From positions 1-64,000 of the forward strand of contig WGNA01000021.1 of NCBI GenBank assembly GCA_016124755.1: 64,000 bases of DNA. The letters are read 5' to 3'. This document shows positions 1-9,396 of the stretch, one piece after another (positions within the stretch are counted from its first letter, which is position 1; each line of letters starts with the position of its first letter). The notes beneath the pieces were generated by a model. The model worked only from the letters and a program-made list of their open reading frames with translations, was not told the origin of the DNA and made no database searches. Source of the stretch: Bacteroidota bacterium (GTDB taxonomy: Bacteria > Bacteroidota > Bacteroidia > NS11-12g > UBA9320). Both the position numbers and the translations under genes were made by a program.

Positions 1-1
1 C

Positions 2-679
2 CTGTATGATGAGACACAAGTATCACTTACGCGCACTACGAATGTGAACCCATATATTTTGGGACTTTACACCGACACCTATACAGCTACGGATGCATCT
101 GGTAACGTATCCGTTCGCAAACGTTGGGTACGTGTGTATGACGGAGAAAAACCAATCATCGCCGGTAAGTTTGGACCAATTGCAAGAATTGGTTTGTTCT
201 CAAACGTATCGTTACTGGATTATCTGAAGATGAGTGATAACTACGATGCACCTTCTGACCTCTTCAACAATGTTATGGTTACCTATAACGATATGAATGT
301 TTATGAAGAAGGTATCTACTCAGCAGTATTTAAAACAGTTGATAACTCTGGAAATATGTCATTACCGTATACTTTGATTATTGAAGTATCCAGAAAGTAT
401 GAAACCATCAATGGAATTGATGAGGTAGATACTAAGAATGTGATGACTGTATATCCGAATCCATCAAATGGAATCTTCAATGTAAAAGTTGATCTTCCAA
501 CCAGAGAGCAGGTAAGCTTGTCAGTATACGACATGGTAGGCAACCTGGTTCAGGAAGTAACGAGCGATCAACTACAATCTGGAAGTTTCACTGTAGATAT
601 GCAGGGAGCATCCGGAGTATACTTTGTTCGTCTTACGGTTCAGGGTAAAACCTACAATCAAAAGATTGTTGTGAACTAA
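2..679 (+). CDS. T9SS-sorted adhesin-like protein, C-terminal part (cut by window edge)
   Basis: The reading frame is open to the left edge, so this is only the end of a longer gene. The visible 225 residues match the C-terminus of the next gene (888-4985) almost position by position: an Ig-like DUF5011-type domain (NVNPYILG, YTATDASGN), a conserved block around GPIARIGLFSNVSLLDYLK, then a type A T9SS sorting domain beginning near VYPNPSNGIFNV and ending KIVVN. By family knowledge the product crosses the outer membrane by T9SS and is anchored or released at the surface. The two copies differ at many synonymous sites, so the duplication is not recent. A good terminator follows. The ligand or role is unknown. 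Confidence 0.9.
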   Translation: MYDETQVSLTRTTNVNPYILGLYTDTYTATDASGNVSVRKRWVRVYDGEKPIIAGKFGPIARIGLFSNVSLLDYLKMSDNYDAPSDLFNNVMVTYNDMNVYEEGIYSAVFKTVDNSGNMSLPYTLIIEVSRKYETINGIDEVDTKNVMTVYPNPSNGIFNVKVDLPTREQVSLSVYDMVGNLVQEVTSDQLQSGSFTVDMQGASGVYFVRLTVQGKTYNQKIVVN

Positions 680-710
680 ACTTGTATCGTATCAAACCTT
701 AATATTAAAA

Positions 711-735
711 GGGAGGCAATTCGCCTCCCTTTTTT
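711..735 (+). terminator. Rho-independent terminator
   Basis: GGGAGGC (711-717) pairs perfectly with GCCTCCC (723-729) across a 5-base loop and runs straight into a T tract (730-735). It lies 32 bases after the stop of the partial T9SS gene. Confidence 0.9.
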
Positions 736-758
736 ATTTATTTATTTTTTAGTTGTTA

Positions 759-786
759 TTGTTATTCTGACATTAACTTAAATTTG
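759..786 (+). promoter_or_regulatory. Bacteroidota-type promoter for the 888-4985 gene
   Basis: TTG at 759-761 is followed 17 bases later by TAAATTTG at 779-786, an exact TAnnTTTG -7 box. Transcription would start near 790, giving a leader of about 95 bases. The preceding terminator makes a promoter necessary here. Confidence 0.55.
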
Positions 787-887
787 GTTCAGTAAGTAGT
801 ACGAATTCTATCGTGTGGGCTGTGCGCGACCTATATTGGGTTAAATCCACATCAATTCACGACGTACGTTTTATAGTTTTTATATAG

Positions 888-3800
888 ATGAAAAGACATT
901 TACGAATCAATGTCCTGAAGCTGTTTAGCTTCGGGCTACTGTTGGCCTCGACCCATATAGCAGTGGGTCAATCTTATTGTGCATCTGGAGCATCCACAAC
1001 GTATGACTCCAAATGTGACAGAGTTCGAATTCAGGGAAATACTCTTTCTCTTGACAACAAGTCTAATCCTACGACGTGTGAAACCTATTCTGATTTCACA
1101 AGTTTTGTTGCTGTAGACCTTACAGCCGGTCAGGATTATACGATCATCCTAACGAATGGCACCTGTGGTGGAGCCTATACCCGTTATGGTAATGCATGGA
1201 TTGATTACAATCAGGATGGAGTTTTCGACACATGGGAGATGCTCGGAAAAGGTAATGTTGGAAGCTCAACAACCGGGTACGAACACGTGATTAACTTCAA
1301 AGTTCCTTGCAACATTAAAAGTGGTAACACTCGAATGAGATGTATTGTAATTGAAGGAACGGCAACTAATCCATGTGGATCCTACACTTACGGTGAAACA
1401 GAAGATTACACAGTGAATCTTGGTATTTCGGGAACGCTTGCAGCAGGATTTTTCATGGTTGATACCGCCTATGTGAAAACTGCGGTTGCTCTGGTCAATT
1501 CGAATCCGGAAGGGTATTTCTACCATGGTTGGGATATCGGAGACGATGGTAAAATTGATTACACTACTGTTAATGCAACTCATAAGTTTAATTCTCCTGG
1601 ATCCTATTGTGTGAGACTTTATTCTGAAAATTGTTTGGGTCGTGATTCAGTTGTACACTGCCTCACTATTATTAAACCAACCCAACCACCTGTGGCAGAT
1701 TTTATCGCTGATCGTGGTGAAGTGGAACTTTACAACACCTTTAAACTAACCGATCTTTCAACGAATGGAGCTATCTACTGGGATTGGTTTTTATATCTGG
1801 AAGTAGATTCTGCAGGTACCCGAATCGACGGTGATGATTATCCTGACCTGAGAGGAGGGGATGAAACTGTAAATCAAAATCCCGAGATTTTTACGGCTAA
1901 AGCAATTCCCGGTTTTCCGGATGTAGGAAAATGGTGTGTTGGTTTAACTGCATCTAATGATGTTGGTGCTTCGGTTACACTAATCAAGAAGAACTATGTT
2001 GAAGTAATAAAAGGATGTGATGTTGAAATGGGGCCCGGAACGGTAACCGGCATTCCAGGAAATGTTATCACATGTGAAGCCGGTACTTTAAAGAATAAGG
2101 ACGATGGTTCAGGAAATTATTCATCTCCGGAAGCGAATTTGGATGCTTTGATTGCTCCTTGTGGTGCGAAGACTATTACATTCACATTTGATCAATGGAA
2201 GGTTAAAGCAAACGTTAACCTTAAGGTTTATGACGGTCAGAATGCGAATGGAACTCCGCTTCATCCAAAGAGTGGTTTTACCGCATCAGACACACCCTCT
2301 GCACCTCTGGTAGCTCAATCAGGTGCTCTTTATTTTCTGTGGAATTCATCCGGTACTCAAACGGACAAGGGATTTTTAGGACACTGGACTTCTACCATTG
2401 GTTCTCAGGCTCCACCGACTGCTAAATTTAGCTCCCCAGACACATTGTATAATGCTGTTTACAACACATTCACCAACACTTCTTTGAACGCTGGCGGAGA
2501 AGTATTTTTTGATTGGACAATTGATGGAACTTCCATGGCAAATACAAGGGATATGGAACAAATATTCCTGAGCAATGCCACTTATAATGTCTGTTTAAAT
2601 GTTGAAACATGCGCAGGTAAAGACAAGTGGTGCAAGAATGTGGTGGTTTCTCCTATTACCTCTAAGGCTAAACTTGATTTCACAGCCGACATTCGCCGTC
2701 CTAAAGCAGGTGAAAAAACTACTTTCACTGCGGAAACAGATAAAGCAAATTCTTTTCAATGGACATTCTTTCCGGGAACTACTGTTCAGTTCGTAGACGG
2801 AACCAATGCAAATTCAAGAAATCCGGTTGTGACTTTTAGTGCTCCTGGTAATTACACAGTTTCATTAAAAGGCTGGAACAATTTGTCTAAAACGGATTCT
2901 GCGGTTTCTTACAATCAGGTAATCCGAAACCAATACATTATTGTAATTGATTACTGTAAACCTTTGATAAGCGTTACAAGTAGTGCAGACATTGCAACTA
3001 CGAGAGTATTACTCGAAGACCGGGGTAATCCGAAGAAAGCATTAATCGACAACTCTTCTTCTGAGTCTGACTATACCGATTATACTGATGACGATAATGT
3101 ACGACCAGCCAATCTCACCTTTGGTGGAGTTTACGACATTACCCTCTTTAGAAAGACATCCGTTAATAAGATGTCCAGAAAGATCTGGATTGATTGGAAT
3201 ATTGATGGTGATTTTGATGATTACGGTGAATTGGTGGCTACTGAAACACCGGCGAATTCAAGCTCATTTACGACCTCATTCACAGTTCCTGATCTTTCAT
3301 CATCATTTGAAGGAAAGACCAGAATGAGAATCGGAACCAGTTACAATGCCGATCCGAATATGCCATGTGGAGCGTCAAGTGGAGTTAAAAATGCGAACAG
3401 AATCGGAGAGTTTGAAGATTACACACTGATTCTTTCTAATGACAATACCTTCCCGTATATTACTATGAATGGAGACGACACCGTTTATGTTGAAGTTGGT
3501 AAAACCTATACAGATCCTGGTGCCATCGCCACTGACCCAACGGAAGGAGACATAACTTCAAGATTGATTACAACATCGGATGTTGACGCTACTGCAGCGG
3601 GTATTTACTATGTAACTTATTGTGTTAAGGATGCATCCGGTAATGAAGCACCTTGCAAAACCAGAGTTGTTTATGTAGTAGTGGATCAATCTGCACCGGT
3701 ATTGGCACTAAAAGGAAATAACCCTGAATATGTTGAGGTGATCACAGGAAGTTATACAGAAGCAGGTTGGACTGCGACTGATGTTACCGATGGCAATCTG

Positions 3801-4985
3801 GAAACAGCTGTTCAAGTGAGTGGTACTGTTAACATCTTTAAAATTGGCACTTATAATTTGGTTTACTCTGTTCAGGATGCTCAAGGTAATTTGGCAACTG
3901 CAAAACGAACTGTAATTGTTCGGGATCAGGTGCTACCAACCATCACGAATGATGATATCACTGTAAAAAATGGAAGGAATGTAGTTCAGGTTCAATTGCA
4001 ATCTGTTTTTGTTGATAGAACTGTGCCCAATGACAATTATAACAACGGCACATTCGGACCGATGTTCGAATACAAGATAACACCGGCAAATGCGCAGGGT
4101 GAAGCCGATGTAGATACAAGAGTTAAGGGAACAACGATCGTAACCTATTCTGCGACCGACGAATCCGGAAACTCAGCAACGCTGATCATTGATTATGTCG
4201 TTGAAGATTTCATTGCTCCGGTTATCAGTTTGAATACACTGGATTCTGTTTATCATCCGGTAAACTCAAAATACACTCCTGTGGAAGCAAGTGTGACCGA
4301 TAACTTCTATAATGAAACACAGATCTCCCTTGTGAGAACATCCAATGTAAACCCCTACATTCTCGGCAAGTACACTGATACTTATACCGCAACTGATGCC
4401 TCCGGGAATCAGGCAATTAAAAAGAGATGGGTGATTGTTTACGATAGCAGTGCACCTGAAATTTCAGGCAAATTTGGCCCAATTGCCAGAATAGGGTTGT
4501 TCTCAAACGTTAGTCTTCTCGATTATCTTAAAATAATTGACAACTATGATTCTCCATCTGATTTGTTTAAGAACATATCGGTTATTGATAACGACATGAA
4601 TGTGTACGAAGAAGGATTCTACGCTGCTACATTCGAGACTACTGATAAATCAGGTAATCGTTCGTTACCATTTACACTTTATATTGATGTAAACAGAAAG
4701 TATGAAACGATAAACGGAATTTCTGATGTAGAAAATGGATCACTTTTAAAAGTTTATCCAAACCCATCAGAGGGAATATTTAACGTATTGGTGGATTTGC
4801 CAACAAGTGAATCTGTAACAATTCAGATTTACGATGTGGTTGGAAATCTGGTTCAGAATGTAACAACTCAGACAATGCAGAGTGGTTCATTCAATGTAGA
4901 CATGTCATCTAATTCTTCCGGAGTGTACTTCGTTAAAATGATGGTAGCCGATAAAGTTTACAATCAGCGAATTATTATCAAATAA
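888..4985 (+). CDS. Large multidomain T9SS-secreted surface protein
   Basis: This 1365-residue protein has a signal peptide (hydrophobic LLLASTHIAVG, cleavage near residue 27). In order I see: a GEVED-type domain at about 103-177 ending GETEDYTVNL; a PKD-like domain at about 184-264; a CUB-like segment at about 374-504 (LKVYDGQNANG); further PKD-like domains to about 690; a second GEVED domain at about 764-849; several DUF5011-type Ig-like domains at about 854-1184 with GNEAPC/ATDESGNSAT motifs; and a T9SS type A sorting domain at about 1284-1365 (VYPNPSEGIFNV). Such domains are typical of secreted adhesins or matrix proteins, but no catalytic motif is seen and the function is open. It is a tandem paralogue of the partial gene at the left edge. 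Its own promoter and terminator make it monocistronic. Confidence 0.92.
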   Translation: MKRHLRINVLKLFSFGLLLASTHIAVGQSYCASGASTTYDSKCDRVRIQGNTLSLDNKSNPTTCETYSDFTSFVAVDLTAGQDYTIILTNGTCGGAYTRYGNAWIDYNQDGVFDTWEMLGKGNVGSSTTGYEHVINFKVPCNIKSGNTRMRCIVIEGTATNPCGSYTYGETEDYTVNLGISGTLAAGFFMVDTAYVKTAVALVNSNPEGYFYHGWDIGDDGKIDYTTVNATHKFNSPGSYCVRLYSENCLGRDSVVHCLTIIKPTQPPVADFIADRGEVELYNTFKLTDLSTNGAIYWDWFLYLEVDSAGTRIDGDDYPDLRGGDETVNQNPEIFTAKAIPGFPDVGKWCVGLTASNDVGASVTLIKKNYVEVIKGCDVEMGPGTVTGIPGNVITCEAGTLKNKDDGSGNYSSPEANLDALIAPCGAKTITFTFDQWKVKANVNLKVYDGQNANGTPLHPKSGFTASDTPSAPLVAQSGALYFLWNSSGTQTDKGFLGHWTSTIGSQAPPTAKFSSPDTLYNAVYNTFTNTSLNAGGEVFFDWTIDGTSMANTRDMEQIFLSNATYNVCLNVETCAGKDKWCKNVVVSPITSKAKLDFTADIRRPKAGEKTTFTAETDKANSFQWTFFPGTTVQFVDGTNANSRNPVVTFSAPGNYTVSLKGWNNLSKTDSAVSYNQVIRNQYIIVIDYCKPLISVTSSADIATTRVLLEDRGNPKKALIDNSSSESDYTDYTDDDNVRPANLTFGGVYDITLFRKTSVNKMSRKIWIDWNIDGDFDDYGELVATETPANSSSFTTSFTVPDLSSSFEGKTRMRIGTSYNADPNMPCGASSGVKNANRIGEFEDYTLILSNDNTFPYITMNGDDTVYVEVGKTYTDPGAIATDPTEGDITSRLITTSDVDATAAGIYYVTYCVKDASGNEAPCKTRVVYVVVDQSAPVLALKGNNPEYVEVITGSYTEAGWTATDVTDGNLETAVQVSGTVNIFKIGTYNLVYSVQDAQGNLATAKRTVIVRDQVLPTITNDDITVKNGRNVVQVQLQSVFVDRTVPNDNYNNGTFGPMFEYKITPANAQGEADVDTRVKGTTIVTYSATDESGNSATLIIDYVVEDFIAPVISLNTLDSVYHPVNSKYTPVEASVTDNFYNETQISLVRTSNVNPYILGKYTDTYTATDASGNQAIKKRWVIVYDSSAPEISGKFGPIARIGLFSNVSLLDYLKIIDNYDSPSDLFKNISVIDNDMNVYEEGFYAATFETTDKSGNRSLPFTLYIDVNRKYETINGISDVENGSLLKVYPNPSEGIFNVLVDLPTSESVTIQIYDVVGNLVQNVTTQTMQSGSFNVDMSSNSSGVYFVKMMVADKVYNQRIIIK

Positions 4986-5009
4986 CACGCGTTTTACCGA
5001 TTTTTATAG

Positions 5010-5036
5010 AAGGGGGCTGATGCCCCCTTTTTTTAT
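5010..5036 (+). terminator. Rho-independent terminator
   Basis: AAGGGGGC (5010-5017) pairs with GCCCCCTT (5022-5029) over a TGAT loop and continues into T-rich sequence. It ends the 888-4985 transcript before the sigma operon. Confidence 0.9.
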
Positions 5037-5108
5037 TTTTGAAAAAAAGCAAAAAATTATTGCAACCATTCTAAGTTTTTGTGTCTATCAACCAACTGAG
5101 TTATCAAT

Positions 5109-5651
5109 TTGAGCAGCGAGGAAGAACTTGTTAAGCAATGTGCCAACAAGAACCGGGAAGCTCAAAAAGAACTCTTCGAGAAATACGCTTCAAGGATGAT
5201 GGGCATTTGCATAAGATACATGTCGAATACGGAAGACGCCAAAGACGTCTTGCAGGACGGCTTTGTAAAAGTCTTTATGCAAATAGAATCATTCAAGTTC
5301 AAGAGTTCCCTCTACACCTGGATGTCCCGCATTTTTGTAAATCTATGCATTAACCGATTAAACAGAACGGTTCAAACGCTGGAGTTAACTCAGGAACATG
5401 AATCCTCAACGTTAAACGAGGAAAATGAAAATCAACCCATTTGGGGAAACCTTAATAGAGATCAGATCATGTCAGAAATATTGGCATTGCCTGATATCTA
5501 CAGGGTGGTGATAAACATGTATGCTATTGATGGGCTGACCCATAGTGAAATAGCGAAGGCTCTCAACATTAGTGAAGGCTCCTCAAAAAGCAGGTTGTCG
5601 AGAGCACGTGTAATACTGAAAGAAAGAATTAATACCCTGAAGAAATCTTGA
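5109..5651 (+). CDS. ECF RNA polymerase sigma factor
   Basis: A 180-residue sigma-70 family protein of ECF size. Region 2 is at about 10-80 (AQKELFEKYASRMM, DAKDVLQDGFVKVF, SLYTWMSRIFVNLCINRLNR). Region 4 is at about 115-175, with the helix-turn-helix THSEIAKALNISEGSSKSRLSRAR. It would direct RNA polymerase to a small regulon, probably including its own operon. The start is TTG at 5109; no in-frame ATG lies early enough to keep region 2. The stop overlaps the TTG start of the next gene (TTGA), so translation is probably coupled to the membrane-anchored barrel protein downstream, a likely regulator of this factor. Confidence 0.93.
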   Translation: MSSEEELVKQCANKNREAQKELFEKYASRMMGICIRYMSNTEDAKDVLQDGFVKVFMQIESFKFKSSLYTWMSRIFVNLCINRLNRTVQTLELTQEHESSTLNEENENQPIWGNLNRDQIMSEILALPDIYRVVINMYAIDGLTHSEIAKALNISEGSSKSRLSRARVILKERINTLKKS

Positions 5652-6985
5652 AAGATCTGAACGACATAATGGATGACGCAATCAGATCGGCCTTTGCTGA
5701 TTTCGAGGGATCTGTGCCCACAGATTCTTGGGAGAAAATCTCGGGAATATTAGACGGCGATAAAAAACGACCACTTATGTGGTGGTGGGTTGCTGCTTGC
5801 TTTTTCATTGTGTTCTCCGGAATCGGAATCTTTATTCATTTGAATTCTGAAAAAGCCATTGAGTCTGCCCGACACTATTCAACCAAAGACCATTCAAATC
5901 GTGTTTCTGAATCTTCAAAAGAGATAATCTCTCATCATTCAGCACCAATAAATAACCAAGTTGAAAGTGATTTCAACTACAAACCTCATTCTGCTCAAGA
6001 GCATACATCAGAATTCGTTGTGAAACCAAAAATTGGTGACAAGATTCAGTTGATTGACTCTTCAGTTCAAAGTGTGTCAATCAATTATTCATCTGAACAA
6101 ATAGGTGAGATTCAAAATGCAATTGACCATCCTGAACTGCGTAATGCAGATGAAATTCTTAAGGCCATTTTTAACGCATCTGTGATAGGTGCAAACGATT
6201 CTTATAATATACCTACAACAATCAACAATGGACTAAAGCAGAAAGATTCTTCCTTCCCACAGGATAAGGGTAAGTGGGATCTGGGTCTTTCTGCTTCTCC
6301 TGCGTTGGCTGGTCTGATGGTAAGAACTAATGGCAAACTCAATGGATTACTGAATAAAAATTATAATAAAATATCTGAAAATGGTGAATCCTTCGGGTTC
6401 AGCTATCAGGTGGGAGTGTCGGCAAACCGATATATTACCAAAAATATTTACTTCGGCTTCGGTTTGAAATATGACGTCGTAAAAGAATCAACGCATTACG
6501 ATTACATCATTGATTCTAACCCGGAGTTCAATTTGGCCAAATCAAAAATTACCGGCTACACGGCCAGACGACCAGAGCAAATCGAACATGTGCAACATAA
6601 CGGCAACAATGAATATCAATTCCTTGAAGTACCATTAAAATTTGGTATCGTTGTTCCCGTAGTCCGAAATAGATGGGATTTCAGATCTGAGATGTCTCTC
6701 CAATACATGTACATGTTAAACAAAACAGGATCTAAGGTTGATCCGACTTATCTTGAATTGACAGATCTAAAATCCGATCAGAATTACAATAGACAGAATT
6801 TGGGTACGACCTTAAACATTGGCATGTATCGATATGTTAAAAGCAACCTCCAGTTAGGTGTTATTCCTTACTATCAGATTGCTTTTAATTCAATACGCAA
6901 TAACCAATCTGTGTTGAAGGATCGTCCGATTAGTTATGGTTTTAATGTTAGTGCGGTTTACCTGATCAGAAGACGTTTGCATTGA
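5648..6985 (+). CDS. Inner-membrane-anchored outer-membrane beta-barrel protein, putative anti-sigma regulator
   Basis: This 445-residue protein has an unusual layout. Residues 1-42 look cytoplasmic and carry the short motif FEGSVPTDSWEKISGIL, a kind I recall at the N-terminus of many Bacteroidota proteins encoded next to ECF sigma factors. Residues about 43-65 form one transmembrane helix with a WWW start. Residues about 66-205 are a polar, low-complexity stretch. Residues about 206-445 alternate like a beta-barrel (GFSYQVGVSANRYITKNIYFGFGLKYDVV). Inference: the N-terminus holds the sigma factor, the linker crosses the periplasm and the barrel sits in the outer membrane. The TTG start is shared with the sigma stop codon, and the gene ends inside the next start the same way. 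No cleavable signal peptide is evident. Confidence 0.8.
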   Translation: MKDLNDIMDDAIRSAFADFEGSVPTDSWEKISGILDGDKKRPLMWWWVAACFFIVFSGIGIFIHLNSEKAIESARHYSTKDHSNRVSESSKEIISHHSAPINNQVESDFNYKPHSAQEHTSEFVVKPKIGDKIQLIDSSVQSVSINYSSEQIGEIQNAIDHPELRNADEILKAIFNASVIGANDSYNIPTTINNGLKQKDSSFPQDKGKWDLGLSASPALAGLMVRTNGKLNGLLNKNYNKISENGESFGFSYQVGVSANRYITKNIYFGFGLKYDVVKESTHYDYIIDSNPEFNLAKSKITGYTARRPEQIEHVQHNGNNEYQFLEVPLKFGIVVPVVRNRWDFRSEMSLQYMYMLNKTGSKVDPTYLELTDLKSDQNYNRQNLGTTLNIGMYRYVKSNLQLGVIPYYQIAFNSIRNNQSVLKDRPISYGFNVSAVYLIRRRLH

Positions 6986-9390
6986 AAAAATTGTTCTCCA
7001 TATTGACACTAATACTTTTCAACCTGATGGTTCAGGCGGAAGGTGTTTTGCCTTTGGGAAGCAATCAAAGTGATCCGGTAGTTGCAAGTACGACCAATGG
7101 AGAATCAATTTATACCATCACTTACGACAACCAAAAAGTTTATCATTTAAATTATTGGAATGGACTTGAGTGGACCGACAAGGGAACTATAAAAGATCTT
7201 CCTAAACACGGAGAAAACGGAAGCGGTGAATTCACAGTTCGAGATATTATTTGGTTTAACAACAACCTTTATCTCTTAGGTGACTTTTACATTAGTTCCG
7301 GGGTTGATCAGTCTGATATGGTCTATCTGTTTGATGGTACCGGTTGGAGTGATATTAGTGATGATGTTATTCGCAACAGCAGATCTCTCAACCGCTTCGT
7401 CGTATTAAATAACAAGTTGTCTTTAGTCGGAATTTTTGAATCCCTGAAAAGCAACCTTATTCAGTGGGATGGGAACAGTTGGTCTGCAATCGGATCTTGG
7501 TTGACGTACAATCCCAACAAGGATTATATTATTGATGCCGAAGTTTATAATGGCAAACTCTATGTTTCCGGTCAGTTCACACGAGTTGGTGCAACCGATC
7601 CATATTTTACTGCCGTTCTGGAAAATGATAACTGGAATTCAGTGTTGCATCCTCCTTTTCTTAACGGAAGTTATTATTTTGCTTCAACCACAAACGGACT
7701 TGTACTAACCGGTTTCCCCTTTGGTACTGATATCGTTCAACGATTTAATGGTGCCGGTTGGGATAATTTATCAGATGGACTCGAGAATGTTTCAGTAAAT
7801 GAGTTCTGGGATGTAGTCGCAGATCAAAACTCAGTCTACATTTCCGGATCTTTCCACGACAACAATGTGAATAAGGATTTCTATCTAATGAAGTGGGATG
7901 GAAAGAAATGGGACTTCATTTATTGGCCCGAACCTTCTGGAACATTTAAGCTTATTCAAAGTAATAACAACATATATCTTGTTGGTGATTTTGAAATTTT
8001 CGGAATACAGAATATTGCTCAGCTCAGTTCAGGTAAAGCCCTTTTGAGAGGTTTGGCATTTGAAGATCTTAACGGAAATTGTTTGTTTGACGTTGGTGAG
8101 CCGTTAGTGAAGAATGAAGTCGTGAGATTAAATCCGGGAAATCACATGTTCTGGACAAATAACGAAGGAGCATTCAATATTCCCGTCGAATTAGGTAATT
8201 ATGAAATAGACTTCCCGTCACTCAGGAAATACGAAGCGTCTTGTAAATCATCTAACGTGCAGGTGTCCGCAAATGAAAATGGAAACTATGAATTTTCCAT
8301 AGGACTTGCCAGAAAATCGCAATACACCGATTTAAAGGTTGAGTCCGGTTTTGCCAACGGATATTATCTGATAGACAACCGGAATAATTCAGGTATGTTT
8401 AAAATTACCAATAATGGTAATGCACCGATTAAAAAAGCGCAATTTGATCTTGAGTCTTCAGATATGTGGTCTGAAGTTTCCTTTAATCCACCGTATGATA
8501 TTTATGAAAACGGACATTACATCTGGTTAATCAATGATTTGGGTATTGATGAAGTTTTCACAATTCAAATAAATGGGAAACTAAAATCAGGGTACAATGA
8601 ATCATTGTTACTGAAGTACAATGCGATAGTTATAAACCCGGAAGGAGATGATTATTCATTCGACAATCAAAATGCACTCACTTTTGAGAAAGGTGAACCG
8701 CTTCCTCCAATCTATAAACAATGCGGTAACGGTTCATATATTTATGAGGAACAACCGTTAAATTATAACATTCGATTCCAGAATGTTGGTAATACTGTTG
8801 TTCATAAAGTTACCTTAAAAGATACCCTTGATAGTGAAATTTGGATAGGTAGCAAAGGGATTGAATATCTGACCTCTCACGATGGGGCTAATCTTAAATC
8901 AGACTTTATCAATAAAGGTAACAACGAATATTGTTATGTATTAACATGGGTATTTAATGATATTAATCTTCAAGACAGTTCAACCGATTTTGATAAGAGT
9001 GTTGGATTTGTTCAGATGAATATAAACCTTGACAAAGGAAGACATCCAAACGGCACGGTGATTTGCAATGATGCGGATTTACAATTTGACAATCAGGAAC
9101 CTTATGTAACGAATGAAGTCTGCGCAGTGGTAAGTTCAATTGGAGTAAGTCCAGATCCGATCAAGTCTACAGTTTCAATTTATCCTAACCCATCATCCGA
9201 TATTGTTCATATTCGTAATCTGAGTAATGCGGATATTCAGATATCTGTTCTTGACATTAACGGTAAAGTAGTTATTGAGCAAAACGTGAAAGCCGGAGAT
9301 ACTTACGATTTCAGCTCTTCCGGTTGGTCTAAGGGTGTTTATCTTGTGAAAGTTGATGGTTACGAGTGCCACAAACTCATTCTACACTAA
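6982..9390 (+). CDS. T9SS-secreted protein with kelch-like and DUF7619-type regions
   Basis: An 802-residue secreted protein. The signal peptide is MKKLFSILTLILFNLMVQAEG. Residues about 25-350 hold repeats with recurring W-DG/W-G and VYNGKLYVSGQF elements, like a propeller. Residues about 355-440 resemble a SdrD-B/carboxypeptidase-like Ig domain (AFEDLNGNCLFDVGEPLV). Residues about 585-710 look like DUF7619 (PLNYNIRFQNVGNTVVHKV..LKDTLD). A T9SS sorting domain fills about 725-802 (SIYPNPSSDIVHI). Third gene of the sigma operon: its TTG start overlaps the stop of the barrel gene by four bases. It is therefore a plausible regulon product or surface partner of the barrel. No enzyme motif is seen. 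Confidence 0.87.
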   Translation: MKKLFSILTLILFNLMVQAEGVLPLGSNQSDPVVASTTNGESIYTITYDNQKVYHLNYWNGLEWTDKGTIKDLPKHGENGSGEFTVRDIIWFNNNLYLLGDFYISSGVDQSDMVYLFDGTGWSDISDDVIRNSRSLNRFVVLNNKLSLVGIFESLKSNLIQWDGNSWSAIGSWLTYNPNKDYIIDAEVYNGKLYVSGQFTRVGATDPYFTAVLENDNWNSVLHPPFLNGSYYFASTTNGLVLTGFPFGTDIVQRFNGAGWDNLSDGLENVSVNEFWDVVADQNSVYISGSFHDNNVNKDFYLMKWDGKKWDFIYWPEPSGTFKLIQSNNNIYLVGDFEIFGIQNIAQLSSGKALLRGLAFEDLNGNCLFDVGEPLVKNEVVRLNPGNHMFWTNNEGAFNIPVELGNYEIDFPSLRKYEASCKSSNVQVSANENGNYEFSIGLARKSQYTDLKVESGFANGYYLIDNRNNSGMFKITNNGNAPIKKAQFDLESSDMWSEVSFNPPYDIYENGHYIWLINDLGIDEVFTIQINGKLKSGYNESLLLKYNAIVINPEGDDYSFDNQNALTFEKGEPLPPIYKQCGNGSYIYEEQPLNYNIRFQNVGNTVVHKVTLKDTLDSEIWIGSKGIEYLTSHDGANLKSDFINKGNNEYCYVLTWVFNDINLQDSSTDFDKSVGFVQMNINLDKGRHPNGTVICNDADLQFDNQEPYVTNEVCAVVSSIGVSPDPIKSTVSIYPNPSSDIVHIRNLSNADIQISVLDINGKVVIEQNVKAGDTYDFSSSGWSKGVYLVKVDGYECHKLILH

Positions 9391-9396
9391 AAATTT

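Noticed and set aside
2-4985. Recent tandem duplication or assembly artefact of the giant T9SS genes
   Set aside because: The shared regions differ at many synonymous positions and the genes are separated by a distinct terminator and promoter.
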